Origin: JAFKKS01 sp039808325 | GTDB lineage: Bacteria; Pseudomonadota; Alphaproteobacteria; Rhizobiales; Xanthobacteraceae | Assembly: GCA_039808325.1 (NCBI GenBank) | Contig: JBDHSU010000002.1 | Coordinates: 1 to 64,000 of the forward strand | Length of the DNA: 64,000 nt | Direction of reading: 5' to 3' | Shown: positions 51,799 through 60,593 of the stretch, one piece after another | Layout: the number at the start of each line of letters is the position of its first letter | How positions within the stretch are numbered: the first letter of the stretch is position 1 | Notes under the pieces: model-generated | Databases searched by the model: none | The model's input: the letters and a program-made list of their open reading frames with translations, nothing else | Told to the model about the DNA's origin: nothing | Translations under genes and position numbers: made by a program

Positions 51799-51979
51799 TT
51801 TCGTTCGTTGTATGCGTCGGGGCAGACGACCATGTGGCGGTGATGCCACTTTCGCGAGCGCTTACGTTTGCCGCTTGGCAAAGCCGAGTCAATGGAACGA
51901 CGACGCCAGGCGTGGACGGCCAGATATGCGAACTTGACGGGCGGCCTGCACGCATGGGATTGCGGGCATAGGGCGCGAC

Positions 51980-53821
51980 ATGACTGAATCAGAGAGCACA
52001 CCGCCGGAGGAGCACGCGTCGTCGAGCAGCCTGCGCTCGCTGCTCGCGCTTTATCGTCGGGTACTGGGGCTCCTGGCTCCTGAAAAACGTCTGAGCTGGC
52101 TCCTCGTCGGCGGAAATCTCCTCGTGGTCGGCGCACAATTCGCCGAGCCGATCCTCTTCGGCCGCGTCATCGACACGCTCACGGGAGTGGCGGCGGCCGA
52201 CACGCAGATCTGGGTCCGCCTCACCAGCCTCATTGTGGCGTGGGTCATCTTCGGCCTGCTCACGATCGTCTTCGGGACGCTCGTCGCGCTGCATTCGGAC
52301 CGCCTGGCGCACCGTCAGCGGCAGGCACAGGTGACGAACTTCTTCGAGCACGTGATCGAGCTTCCCCTCGCCTATCACAGCACGACACACTCCGGCCGCC
52401 TGATGAAAGTCATGCTGCAGGGCACCGACTCGCTGTGGGGACTATGGGTCGCATTCTTCCGCGATCACCTCTCGACCTACCTGTCGCTGATCGTCCTGCT
52501 GCCGCTGTCGCTCTATCTCAACTGGCGCCTCGCGCTCCTGCTGATCGCGCTCTGCGTCGTCTTCTCGATCCTCACCGCGATCACGGTGGCGAAAACCGAG
52601 AAGCTGCAAAGCTCGGTCGAAAGCCGCTACTCCGACGTGGCGGAGCGGGCGTCCGACGCGCTCGGCAATATCGCCCTCGTCCAAAGCTTCACGCGCGTGG
52701 ATACGGAAGTGTCCGATCTCAAGCGCCTGGTCGAGCGGCTGCTCGCGGCGCAGATTCCGGTGCTCTCCTGGTGGGCCGTGGCGGCGATGCTCTCGCGCGC
52801 GGCAACGACTTTCACCGTTTTGTCCATCATCGCGGTCGGCACCTGGCTGTATTTGCGCGGCCTCGCCACGGTCGGCGAGATCGTCGCCTTCATGAGCTTC
52901 GCGACGATGGTGATTCACCGGCTCGAGCAGGCGGTCGGGTTCACGCATCGCATCCTCCTGGAAGCGCCGCGCCTGCGCGACTTCTTCGCGGTGCTCGACA
53001 CCAATCCGTCGGTCGCGGACCGGCCGGGCGCCGTCGATCCCGGCCGCATGATCGGAGAGGTCGTCTTCGACGACGTCGGCTTCAGCTATGACGGCAAGCG
53101 GATCGCCGCGGAGCACCTCACCTTCACCGTTAAACCTGGCGAAACGATCGCGCTGGTCGGCCCGACTGGAGCCGGAAAATCGACGGCGCTCGGCCTCCTG
53201 CATCGCGCATTCGATCCGCAGCAGGGCGCGATCCGCATCGACGGGCGCGACATCCGCGATATCAAGCTAGCGGCGCTGCGCGGCAATATCGGCGTCGTGT
53301 TCCAGGAATCGCTGCTGTTCAATCGCTCCATCGCCGACAACCTGCGCGTCGGAAAGCCCAACGCCACGGAAGCGGAGATGCGCGATGCGGCGCGCCGCGC
53401 CCAAGCGCTGGAGTTCATCGAGGCGACGCCCGGCGGATTCGACGCCAATGTCGGCGAGCGTGGCCGCTCTCTCTCGGGCGGCGAGCGCCAGCGCCTTTCC
53501 ATCGCGCGCGCCTTGCTGAAGAACCCTCCGATCCTCATCCTCGACGAAGCGACGAGCGCCATGGACGCCGCGACCGAAGCGAAGGTCCAAACCGCGCTCA
53601 ACGAGGTGGTGATCGGCCGCACCACTTTCGTCATCGCGCACCGCCTGGCGACCATCCGCAATGCCGATCGTGTGATCATGTTCGACCACGGCCGCATCAT
53701 CGAAAGCGGCACTTTCGACGACCTGATCGAGAAAGGCGGCCGTTTCGCCGAGCTTGCGCGTGCGCAATTCCTTGCGCCGGCGCTGGCTTCCACGAGCGAA
53801 GCCGTCGCGCAGGACTATTGA
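51980..53821 (+). CDS. ndvA: Cyclic beta-1,2-glucan exporter ATPase/permease
   Basis: The 613-aa half-transporter has six membrane segments in the first ~330 residues, then an ATPase: Walker A GPTGAGKST (394-402), LSGGE (498-502) and LILDEATSAMD. RLLGLLAPEKR-like N-terminus, PLAYHSTTHSGRLMKVML and ALGNIALVQSFTRV match NdvA/ChvA, which exports cyclic beta-1,2-glucan to the periplasm as a homodimer. That assignment rests on motif likeness. Its end overlaps the convergent pxpC by 7 nt. Confidence 0.88.
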   Translation: MTESESTPPEEHASSSSLRSLLALYRRVLGLLAPEKRLSWLLVGGNLLVVGAQFAEPILFGRVIDTLTGVAAADTQIWVRLTSLIVAWVIFGLLTIVFGTLVALHSDRLAHRQRQAQVTNFFEHVIELPLAYHSTTHSGRLMKVMLQGTDSLWGLWVAFFRDHLSTYLSLIVLLPLSLYLNWRLALLLIALCVVFSILTAITVAKTEKLQSSVESRYSDVAERASDALGNIALVQSFTRVDTEVSDLKRLVERLLAAQIPVLSWWAVAAMLSRAATTFTVLSIIAVGTWLYLRGLATVGEIVAFMSFATMVIHRLEQAVGFTHRILLEAPRLRDFFAVLDTNPSVADRPGAVDPGRMIGEVVFDDVGFSYDGKRIAAEHLTFTVKPGETIALVGPTGAGKSTALGLLHRAFDPQQGAIRIDGRDIRDIKLAALRGNIGVVFQESLLFNRSIADNLRVGKPNATEAEMRDAARRAQALEFIEATPGGFDANVGERGRSLSGGERQRLSIARALLKNPPILILDEATSAMDAATEAKVQTALNEVVIGRTTFVIAHRLATIRNADRVIMFDHGRIIESGTFDDLIEKGGRFAELARAQFLAPALASTSEAVAQDY

Positions 53822-54855
53822 GCCGCCTCGCTGTGCGGGTGTTCAGCCGCGGTCACGCCGTCGACAAGATTGAGGCCGAGCAGGAATTCCGACGAAAGCT
53901 CCGTCCGCACCAGCGGCGTCAGAACCACGGGCTCGCTCAACAGCCGCGCCTCCTGACGCCGCACCTCGACCGCCTGCGCGACGGACACTTTCTCGAAACT
54001 CAGCGTATCGCCGGGCCGCATCTGCGCCAGCCGCCCGAGATCGACCCCGATCACGGTCGCGATCTTCGGATAGCCGCCGGTCGGCTGCCGATCCGCCATC
54101 AGCACCACCGGCTGCCCCACGCCCGGCACCTGGATCGCGCCCATGGCGATGCCGTCGGACACGATGTTGAAGCCCTTGCAGTGCGTCAGCTTCGGCCCTT
54201 CCAACTGATAGGCCATGCGGTCGCTGCGCCCGGATACGACCCATGGGCCCCGCAGGAACGCATCGATCTGGTCGGGCGCGAAGAAGTCGTCCTGTGGACC
54301 GAGGATCACGCGGATGCCGCCGTCGTATCGTCGCAGCGTCGGCGAAACGATTTCAAGCGGACCGCCGAGGCTCGAGCGCGCGCCGGACAGCGGCAGCGGA
54401 TCGCCCGCGATAAGCGGCCGCCCGCCGATGCCGCCGAGCGCCGTGCGCGTGTGCGTCGAGACCGATCCGAGCATCGGCTCGACTTCGATCCGGCCAGCGG
54501 GCGCGACGTAGCACCATGAACCCGCCGCGCCGGCGCGGACGGAAAGTCGCATACCGGGCTCGAGCGTGAGGACGCAAGCCGGCGGCATCGGCCGCCCGTC
54601 GAGCGCGATATTGAAGGCGCCGCCAGCAAGCGCGACCGACACCGGCGCCCCCTCCACGGCCAATTCGACGCCGCCGTTGGAGACCTCGAGCGCTGGTGCG
54701 TCCATCTCCGAGCCAACGGCGCGATTGGCAAGCCGGTGCGCCAGCCGATCCATCGGCCCGGCTTCGGACGCACCGAAGCGAAGATAGCCGTTGCGCCCAC
54801 GATCCTGGAGGGTGACGCCGGGGCCCGCCGAAAGAATACGCAGCGTCGCGCTCAT
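53815..54855 (-). CDS. pxpC: 5-oxoprolinase subunit C (biotin-dependent carboxyltransferase-like)
   Basis: The 346-aa protein is of the KipA/PxpC family: LRILSAGPGVTLQDRGRNGY at the start, GPMDRLAHRLANRAVG, DFFAPDQIDAFL and a C-terminal GQPVVLMADRQPTGGYPKIATV. PxpA, B and C together open 5-oxoproline (pyroglutamate) to glutamate with ATP. It overlaps pxpB by 4 nt. Confidence 0.93.
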   Translation of the reverse strand: MSATLRILSAGPGVTLQDRGRNGYLRFGASEAGPMDRLAHRLANRAVGSEMDAPALEVSNGGVELAVEGAPVSVALAGGAFNIALDGRPMPPACVLTLEPGMRLSVRAGAAGSWCYVAPAGRIEVEPMLGSVSTHTRTALGGIGGRPLIAGDPLPLSGARSSLGGPLEIVSPTLRRYDGGIRVILGPQDDFFAPDQIDAFLRGPWVVSGRSDRMAYQLEGPKLTHCKGFNIVSDGIAMGAIQVPGVGQPVVLMADRQPTGGYPKIATVIGVDLGRLAQMRPGDTLSFEKVSVAQAVEVRRQEARLLSEPVVLTPLVRTELSSEFLLGLNLVDGVTAAEHPHSEAAQ

Positions 54856-55577
54856 GCCGCCGCCTTTCGCGACACGATCTCACCTGTCTCCGCGCGGGCA
54901 TCGAGCGCGGCGAACGTCGCGGCGTCGACCGGCGTGAACTGCAGCGTGTCGCCGACCTCGACGAAAAAATTGCGCTCGCGCTTGAGCGAGAACATGCGCT
55001 CGGGGCTACGCCCGATGAGCCACCAGCCGGTCGGCATGGAAAAGGTCGTGATCAGCGTGAGCCCGCCACCGAGCAAAACGACGTTGGTCGGGTGCGGCGG
55101 CCGCGGCGTCTCGCGGCGCGACACGATCAGCTCCTTCGGCACGCCGCCAAGATAGCAGAACCCCGGCGCGAACCCGTACATGTAGACGCGATAGCGCGCG
55201 CTCGTATGCAGCGCGACCACGCGCTCTTCGCTCAGCTTCGTCATCTCGGCGATGCGTGTCAGGTCCTCGGCATATTCGTGCGCGTAGCAGCAGGGAATGA
55301 GCCAATGGTTCTTCGGCGTCGACGCTGCGGCCGGCGCCGCCTCGAGGCTCTCCACCGCGGCGATGACGGCGGCGCGCTCGATCACCAGTGGATCGTAGTG
55401 GATCATCAACGAGCGGTAGGTCGGCACGGTCTCGCGCACGCCCTCGAGCTTGAGCGCGGTAAAAGCCGCGTCCAGCGCCTGCACGCGATCGTTGATCCGC
55501 GGGTCGACTGTCGTTCCGAATTCAATGACCAGGGCCGTTTCGCCGGCGTCGAGATAGCGGGGCGCGATATCAGCCAT
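54852..55577 (-). CDS. pxpB: 5-oxoprolinase subunit B
   Basis: The 241-aa protein is of the KipI/PxpB family: YLDAGETALVIEFG, PTYRSLMIHYDPL, YRVYMYGFAPGFCYLGG and MPTGWWLIGRSPERMF. A 9-nt gap separates it from pxpA. Confidence 0.93.
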   Translation of the reverse strand: MADIAPRYLDAGETALVIEFGTTVDPRINDRVQALDAAFTALKLEGVRETVPTYRSLMIHYDPLVIERAAVIAAVESLEAAPAAASTPKNHWLIPCCYAHEYAEDLTRIAEMTKLSEERVVALHTSARYRVYMYGFAPGFCYLGGVPKELIVSRRETPRPPHPTNVVLLGGGLTLITTFSMPTGWWLIGRSPERMFSLKRERNFFVEVGDTLQFTPVDAATFAALDARAETGEIVSRKAAA

Positions 55578-55586
55578 GGCCGCGGA

Positions 55587-56354
55587 TCAGGCTTGCGAAA
55601 ACGGCGTCACTTTGAACCCGGCGGCCTCCAGCCGCTGTCGCACCAGCCGCGCCGTGCCGACCGCCTCCGGTGAATCGCCGTGCACGCAGACGGAGCGGAT
55701 TTCCGTCGGCAGATGCGTCCCATCGGTCGTAATGACGGCGTTTGCCTCGACCATAGCCACCACGCGATCCGCCGCCTCTTTCGGATCCTTGATCAGCGCA
55801 CCGGGCTGGCCGCGCGGAATCATCGCGCCGTTCGCGCCATAGCCACGATCGGCATAGATCTCGGAAATGAAGCGCAGGCCGGCGCCCTCCGCTGCCTCGA
55901 CCTGTTTGCTGCGCGCGATCGTCAGCATGGTCAGCGACGGGTCAACCGCCTTGACCGCGCGCACGACCGCGTCCGCGACCGAGCGGTCGACTTCCGTGAT
56001 GTTGCCGATGGCGCCGTGGCCCTTCACGAAGGTGATGCGATGGCCGGAATAGGCCGCCAGCGCCTGCGCGGCGCCGAGCTGGTAGGCGATCAAGCGCTCG
56101 ATCTCGCCGAGGCTGTAGGGAATGCGGCGGCGGCCGAAGCCCCAAAGGTCTGGGTATCCCGGATGCGCGCCGATGGCGACGCCGCGTTCCTTCGCCGTCT
56201 TGAAGGTGCGCGCCATGATTTCCGGATCGCCGGCATGGAAGCCGCAGGCGACGTTGGCGGAGGTCACGATCGACAGCATCGCGTCGTCGTCACCGGCGGT
56301 ATAGGCGACCCCGTATCCCTCCGCGAGATCGGAATTAATGTCTATCGTCTTCAT
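55587..56354 (-). CDS. pxpA: 5-oxoprolinase subunit A (LamB/YcsF family)
   Basis: The 255-aa protein starts with DINSDLAEGYG and has TSANVACGFHAGDPEIMART, GAHPGYPDLWGFGRR, FVKGHGAIGNIT and ICVHGDSPEAV-type VCVHGDSPEAV. These are the hallmark strands of PxpA. It follows the TRAP transporter genes in the same direction. Confidence 0.94.
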   Translation of the reverse strand: MKTIDINSDLAEGYGVAYTAGDDDAMLSIVTSANVACGFHAGDPEIMARTFKTAKERGVAIGAHPGYPDLWGFGRRRIPYSLGEIERLIAYQLGAAQALAAYSGHRITFVKGHGAIGNITEVDRSVADAVVRAVKAVDPSLTMLTIARSKQVEAAEGAGLRFISEIYADRGYGANGAMIPRGQPGALIKDPKEAADRVVAMVEANAVITTDGTHLPTEIRSVCVHGDSPEAVGTARLVRQRLEAAGFKVTPFSQA

Positions 56355-56406
56355 GAGCCAACCCTATACGTCCACGCGTTCCTCGTTACATGCGTGAACC
56401 TAAATA

Positions 56407-57714
56407 TCAATTGGCCATCATCAAGTTCGGAAGGAAGGTTACGATTTCGGGGAAGAGAATGAAGATCAGGACGCAAATAAGATCGGCGACGACGAAGGGC
56501 CACACACCGCGGAAAATCTGCTGCAGCGGAATATCCGGCCGCACGCCGGCGACGACATAGCAGTTAAGGCCGACCGGCGGCGTCAGCAATCCGACCTCGA
56601 CCATCTTCACCGCAATGATGCCGAACCAGATCGGGTCGAAACCAAGTTTGACCATGAGCGGGAACACGACGGGCAGCGTCAAAAGCAGCATGCCGATGCC
56701 GTCCATGAACATGCCGAGCACGATGTAGAGCAGAATGACGCTGAACAGCACCATGTAAGGCGAGACGCCGAGCGCCAGGATCCACCCCTGGAACGCCGAC
56801 GAAATTCCCGCGAAAGCAAGAAACCGGACAAAGACCAGCACGCCCCACACGATCGAGAAGATCATGACGCCGAGCTTCGCCGTGTCGATGAGCGAATGCA
56901 GCCACGCCTTCCCCGTCAATGTGCGGCGCACCAAGGCCATGACGAAGATGATGAAGGCGCCGAGCGCGCCCACCTCGGTCGGCGTCGCCCAGCCGGTATA
57001 CATGCCACCGAGCACGATGCCGATCACCATCACGATCGGAGTGACCTCGTGCAACGTGCCCCAGCGCTCGCTCCACGACACGCCGACGATGGGCTCGCCG
57101 AGCGACGGATTGAAGTAGAAGCGCACCAGGATCGTCGCCGCATAAAGAGCCGCGGAGATGATGCCGGGAATAAATCCGGCGAGCAGCAGGCCGCCGATCG
57201 ACGTCTCGGTGATGATCCCGTAAACGACCATGATCGTGGACGGCGGAATCAAGGAGGCCAGCGTGCCGCCGGCCGCCACGACCGCGGCGGCAAGACTCGG
57301 ATGATATTTGTAGCGGAGCAGTTCCGGCAGCGCGATCCGACTGAACACGGCGGCCGTCGCGGTGCTGGCGCCGGACACCGCCGCGAACCCCGCGGCGGCG
57401 AACACCGTCGCGATGCCCAGTCCGCCGGGGAGCCAGCCGAGCCAGGCACGCGCGCAGCGATACGCGCCTTGAACGATGCCGGCGTGATGCGCGAGGTGCC
57501 CGATCAAGATAAAGAGCGGCAGCACCGACAATGCATAGTTGGTCGTGTCCGAGTACGGGATGTGCCCGGCAATACCAACAGCCTTGCTGAATCCGAGCAA
57601 GGCCCACAGCCCGCAAAACCCGACCACGCCGGCCGCGACGAAGATGCGAACGCCGAGCGCGATGAGAATGGCGAGCGCAGCCATCCCGATAAGGCCGTAG
57701 TGAATGGGCAGCAT
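56407..57714 (-). CDS. TRAP transporter large permease (DctM)
   Basis: The 435-aa protein has about 12 membrane segments and DctM motifs SGASTATAAVFSRIALPEL and PPSTIMVVYGIITETSIGGL. The start at ATG 57714 shares one base with the stop of the small permease gene (TGATG). It precedes pxpA by 52 nt, so the TRAP system probably imports 5-oxoproline or a precursor. Confidence 0.93.
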   Translation of the reverse strand: MLPIHYGLIGMAALAILIALGVRIFVAAGVVGFCGLWALLGFSKAVGIAGHIPYSDTTNYALSVLPLFILIGHLAHHAGIVQGAYRCARAWLGWLPGGLGIATVFAAAGFAAVSGASTATAAVFSRIALPELLRYKYHPSLAAAVVAAGGTLASLIPPSTIMVVYGIITETSIGGLLLAGFIPGIISAALYAATILVRFYFNPSLGEPIVGVSWSERWGTLHEVTPIVMVIGIVLGGMYTGWATPTEVGALGAFIIFVMALVRRTLTGKAWLHSLIDTAKLGVMIFSIVWGVLVFVRFLAFAGISSAFQGWILALGVSPYMVLFSVILLYIVLGMFMDGIGMLLLTLPVVFPLMVKLGFDPIWFGIIAVKMVEVGLLTPPVGLNCYVVAGVRPDIPLQQIFRGVWPFVVADLICVLIFILFPEIVTFLPNLMMAN

Positions 57715-58328
57715 CAGTGCCCGCCTTCGCGCGCGGGCGTGGCCGGGGCGATCGTATTCGCCTCCTCCACCGCATCGGCGACGATATCGTGATGCTCTGG
57801 AATGGCGATGGGAACTGCGTCCGGACAAAAGATCAGGCGCAAGTAGGCGAACAGTTCCAACAGCAGGCGCACCCAAAGAATAGCGAAGCCGACCACCGGA
57901 ACCGCCTTGGCCGGCCATGTCGGCCATTGCGTGTTGATGGTGGAGTCACCGATCTCCCAAGCGTTCTGGAAAAAGTGAAAGACCCCCGGCAGCATCACGC
58001 TCAGCAGCGCGAAGGCCACCAGCGACGTCAGGAATTCGGCAATCCAGCGCCGCCGCCCCTTGAAAAGATCGATGATTAGCTCGACGCGGATATGCCCGGC
58101 CGCGCGCCAGCAATACGAAATCGGCAGGATCGCGTAGCTCGACATGGTCAGCTCGATCAGATCGAGCTGTCCGTAAAGCGGAAAATTGAACAGCTTGCGC
58201 GAAAAGATCTCCGCAACGCCGATCCACATCACGAAAAAGATAACGAGGCCGGCGAAAACGACCGTGACCAACTCAATCGCGCGCAAGGCGCGATCTGCGC
58301 CAGCGAGCAAAGTCACACCAGCCCCCAC
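57714..58328 (-). CDS. TRAP transporter small permease (DctQ)
   Basis: The 204-aa protein has four membrane segments (from residues ~20, 55, 90, 140) typical of DctQ, with a WRAAGHIRVELIIDLFKGRR loop. The GTG at 58328 has GGGGAGGA eight bases upstream. It is coupled to DctM. Confidence 0.9.
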   Translation of the reverse strand: MGAGVTLLAGADRALRAIELVTVVFAGLVIFFVMWIGVAEIFSRKLFNFPLYGQLDLIELTMSSYAILPISYCWRAAGHIRVELIIDLFKGRRRWIAEFLTSLVAFALLSVMLPGVFHFFQNAWEIGDSTINTQWPTWPAKAVPVVGFAILWVRLLLELFAYLRLIFCPDAVPIAIPEHHDIVADAVEEANTIAPATPAREGGH

Positions 58329-58378
58329 CCGGATATCCTCCCCCGCGACCCGAACGCCTATGCGAAAGCGTCCTACTC

Positions 58379-59428
58379 CTACTTTCCGAGCTCTTTCTTG
58401 GCCTTGTCCGCTTCAGCCAAAACCTTGTCGAGCAGCTCCTGCGCCGGAATGCCCTTGGCTGCGCTCGCCTTGACCCAGGCCGCCCACACGGGTTTCGCGC
58501 CCCCATCGAGGAATTTCTTCAACTCATCGTCCGGATACTTGATCCCGATAAGCCCGCGCTTACTCCAGTCGGCCAAATTCTTCTCGTCGATGACCTTTTG
58601 CGCCTTCTTAAGAGCCTCGTATGCGATCGGCCGCCCCTTTTCCAGCATATCGCGATAGTTCGCCGGCAACGCCTTCAACGCATCCAGGCTCACGACAGTC
58701 GGGCAGTTGTTGGCGCCGGGCGCGAGATTCGTCGTGTACCACTTCGAGATTTCCGGCAGCTTGTACGACGCGAACGCGTAAGTGTAAGGGAACGCTGCGG
58801 CACGGAAGACACCACGCTCGAGCGCATTGTAGACTTCTGGAGCGGGCACCGAGGTCGGCACCGCGCCGAGATTCTTCAGCGCGTCGCCCGTCCCGCCGAG
58901 CGCGCGCACGCGCATGCCCTTGAAATCCTCCATCTTCATTGGCGCGTCGCCCGTGCCCATCACTTCGGACTGCGGCTGCAGCACCGACATGAACACCGTG
59001 GCGTTCCATCGCTGGAATTCTTTGACGATGATGGGATCTTTGTAGATCACGTCGTGGACCCGGGCGTGAACGTCCGGATCGGCGAGCGGAAGCGCCGGCA
59101 GATCGAGAACGGTGATCGCCGGATTCTTTCCGGGATGATAGCCGGTGCAGATCTGCGCGATCTCGAACGAGCCGAGCTTGATGTTGTCGAGGTTGTCGAC
59201 CGCCTTGCCAAGCTCTTCGCCGTAGTGGATTTTGATCGTGAACTTTCCGCCGGACTCGCTCTCGACGTGCTTCGCAAGCGCTTCGACGCCCGCCGTAAAG
59301 GCGCGCGGCGGCCCCCACGTGGAGAGGTTCCAAGTCACCGTCGGATTGTCGGCGGCAATCACCGGCCCGGAAAAACCCGCACCGCACAGCAGCAATGCCG
59401 CGCTCACCATCTTCAGCACCGGCCGCAT
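58379..59428 (-). CDS. TRAP transporter binding protein (DctP)
   Basis: The 349-aa protein has a signal peptide (to GPVIAA) and a DctP fold (TVTWNLSTWGPPRAFTAGVE, MKMEDFKGMRVRALGGTGDA, EVYNALERGVFRAAAFPYTY). The arginine in VRALGG is the usual carboxylate ligand site, so an organic acid such as 5-oxoproline fits. It follows an ABC ATPase gene by 94 nt. Confidence 0.92.
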   Translation of the reverse strand: MRPVLKMVSAALLLCGAGFSGPVIAADNPTVTWNLSTWGPPRAFTAGVEALAKHVESESGGKFTIKIHYGEELGKAVDNLDNIKLGSFEIAQICTGYHPGKNPAITVLDLPALPLADPDVHARVHDVIYKDPIIVKEFQRWNATVFMSVLQPQSEVMGTGDAPMKMEDFKGMRVRALGGTGDALKNLGAVPTSVPAPEVYNALERGVFRAAAFPYTYAFASYKLPEISKWYTTNLAPGANNCPTVVSLDALKALPANYRDMLEKGRPIAYEALKKAQKVIDEKNLADWSKRGLIGIKYPDDELKKFLDGGAKPVWAAWVKASAAKGIPAQELLDKVLAEADKAKKELGK

Positions 59429-59522
59429 TTTTCCTCCTTGAATCCAGTTTTTATTTTCTGAGCAAAAGACTGCGACACATGGGAGCGTCGGTCAATCATA
59501 TTGTCGGCCAATCAGATCGCGT

Positions 59523-60593
59523 TCAGTGGATCACCGCGATCTGCTGCGGATCGAACTCGACCCACACCGCATCGTCGACGGCGAACATATCGAGCGGCGG
59601 GCTCGAGACCTTGAGTTTCGCGCCCCCGCCGGCCGGCATGACGCCATAGGTCCAGAACTCGCCGAGATAGGCCCGGTCGACGACTTTCGCCGGGAATCCA
59701 GGCTTGGCGTGCGGCGCGCCCGGCTGCGCGCGCAACAGCCGCATGCCCTGCGGCCGCACCGAAAGCGTCACCGCGCCGGACAGGCCGTCGTGCTGCCGCA
59801 ACGCCGCGCGCGGAATCGAGAAGCCGTCGAACGCGATGTCGCCGCCGTTCGCCTTGCCCTCGATGAAGTTGGTGCGGCCGATGAACCCGGCGACGAACCG
59901 CGTCTTCGGCGCGGTGTAGAGCGCGTGCGGCGCGTCGATCTGCTCGATGCGTCCCCCGTTCATCACCGCGATCCGATCGGACGCGACCATGGCCTCGCTC
60001 TGATCGTGCGTGACGTAGACCGTCGTGATGCGGAACTCGTCGTGCAGCCGGCGGATCTCGAAGCGCATCTCCTCGCGAAGATTGGCATCGAGATTCGACA
60101 GCGGCTCGTCGAGAAGGAGGACGTCCGGCTGGATGACGAGCGCGCGCGCCAGCGCCACCCGCTGCTGCTGCCCGCCGCTCAATTCGGACGGATAGCGCGC
60201 GCCAAGATGCCCCATCTGAACGATGTCGAGCATGCGGCGCGTGCGCTCCTCGAGCTCGGCGCGCGAGATCTTGCGCAGCTTGAGGCCGAACGCGACGTTT
60301 TCCGCCACCGTCATGTTCGGCCACACGGCGTAGCTCTGGAAGATCATCGACATGCCGCGTTTCTCGGGCGGTACCGAGCCCTGCGCGGAGGATATCTCGC
60401 GTCCGTCGATCTCGATGACGCCCGCTGTCGGGTCCATGAAGCCCGCGATCATGCGCAATGTCGTCGTCTTGCCGCAGCCCGACGGGCCGAGCAGCGAGAC
60501 GAACTCGCCGCTCGCCATCTCGAGATTGAAATCGCGGACCGCGGCGAAGTCGCCGAAGCTTTTCTCGATCCCGCGCAGCGTCAGCGCGCTCAT
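59523..60593 (-). CDS. ABC importer ATPase
   Basis: The 356-aa protein has Walker A GPSGCGKTT (36-44), LSGGQQQR, LLLDEPLSNLD and VTHDQSEA, with a C-terminal TOBE-like part. The ATG overlaps the stop of the permease gene by 4 nt, which fixes the start inside a longer open frame. Confidence 0.92.
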   Translation of the reverse strand: MSALTLRGIEKSFGDFAAVRDFNLEMASGEFVSLLGPSGCGKTTTLRMIAGFMDPTAGVIEIDGREISSAQGSVPPEKRGMSMIFQSYAVWPNMTVAENVAFGLKLRKISRAELEERTRRMLDIVQMGHLGARYPSELSGGQQQRVALARALVIQPDVLLLDEPLSNLDANLREEMRFEIRRLHDEFRITTVYVTHDQSEAMVASDRIAVMNGGRIEQIDAPHALYTAPKTRFVAGFIGRTNFIEGKANGGDIAFDGFSIPRAALRQHDGLSGAVTLSVRPQGMRLLRAQPGAPHAKPGFPAKVVDRAYLGEFWTYGVMPAGGGAKLKVSSPPLDMFAVDDAVWVEFDPQQIAVIH

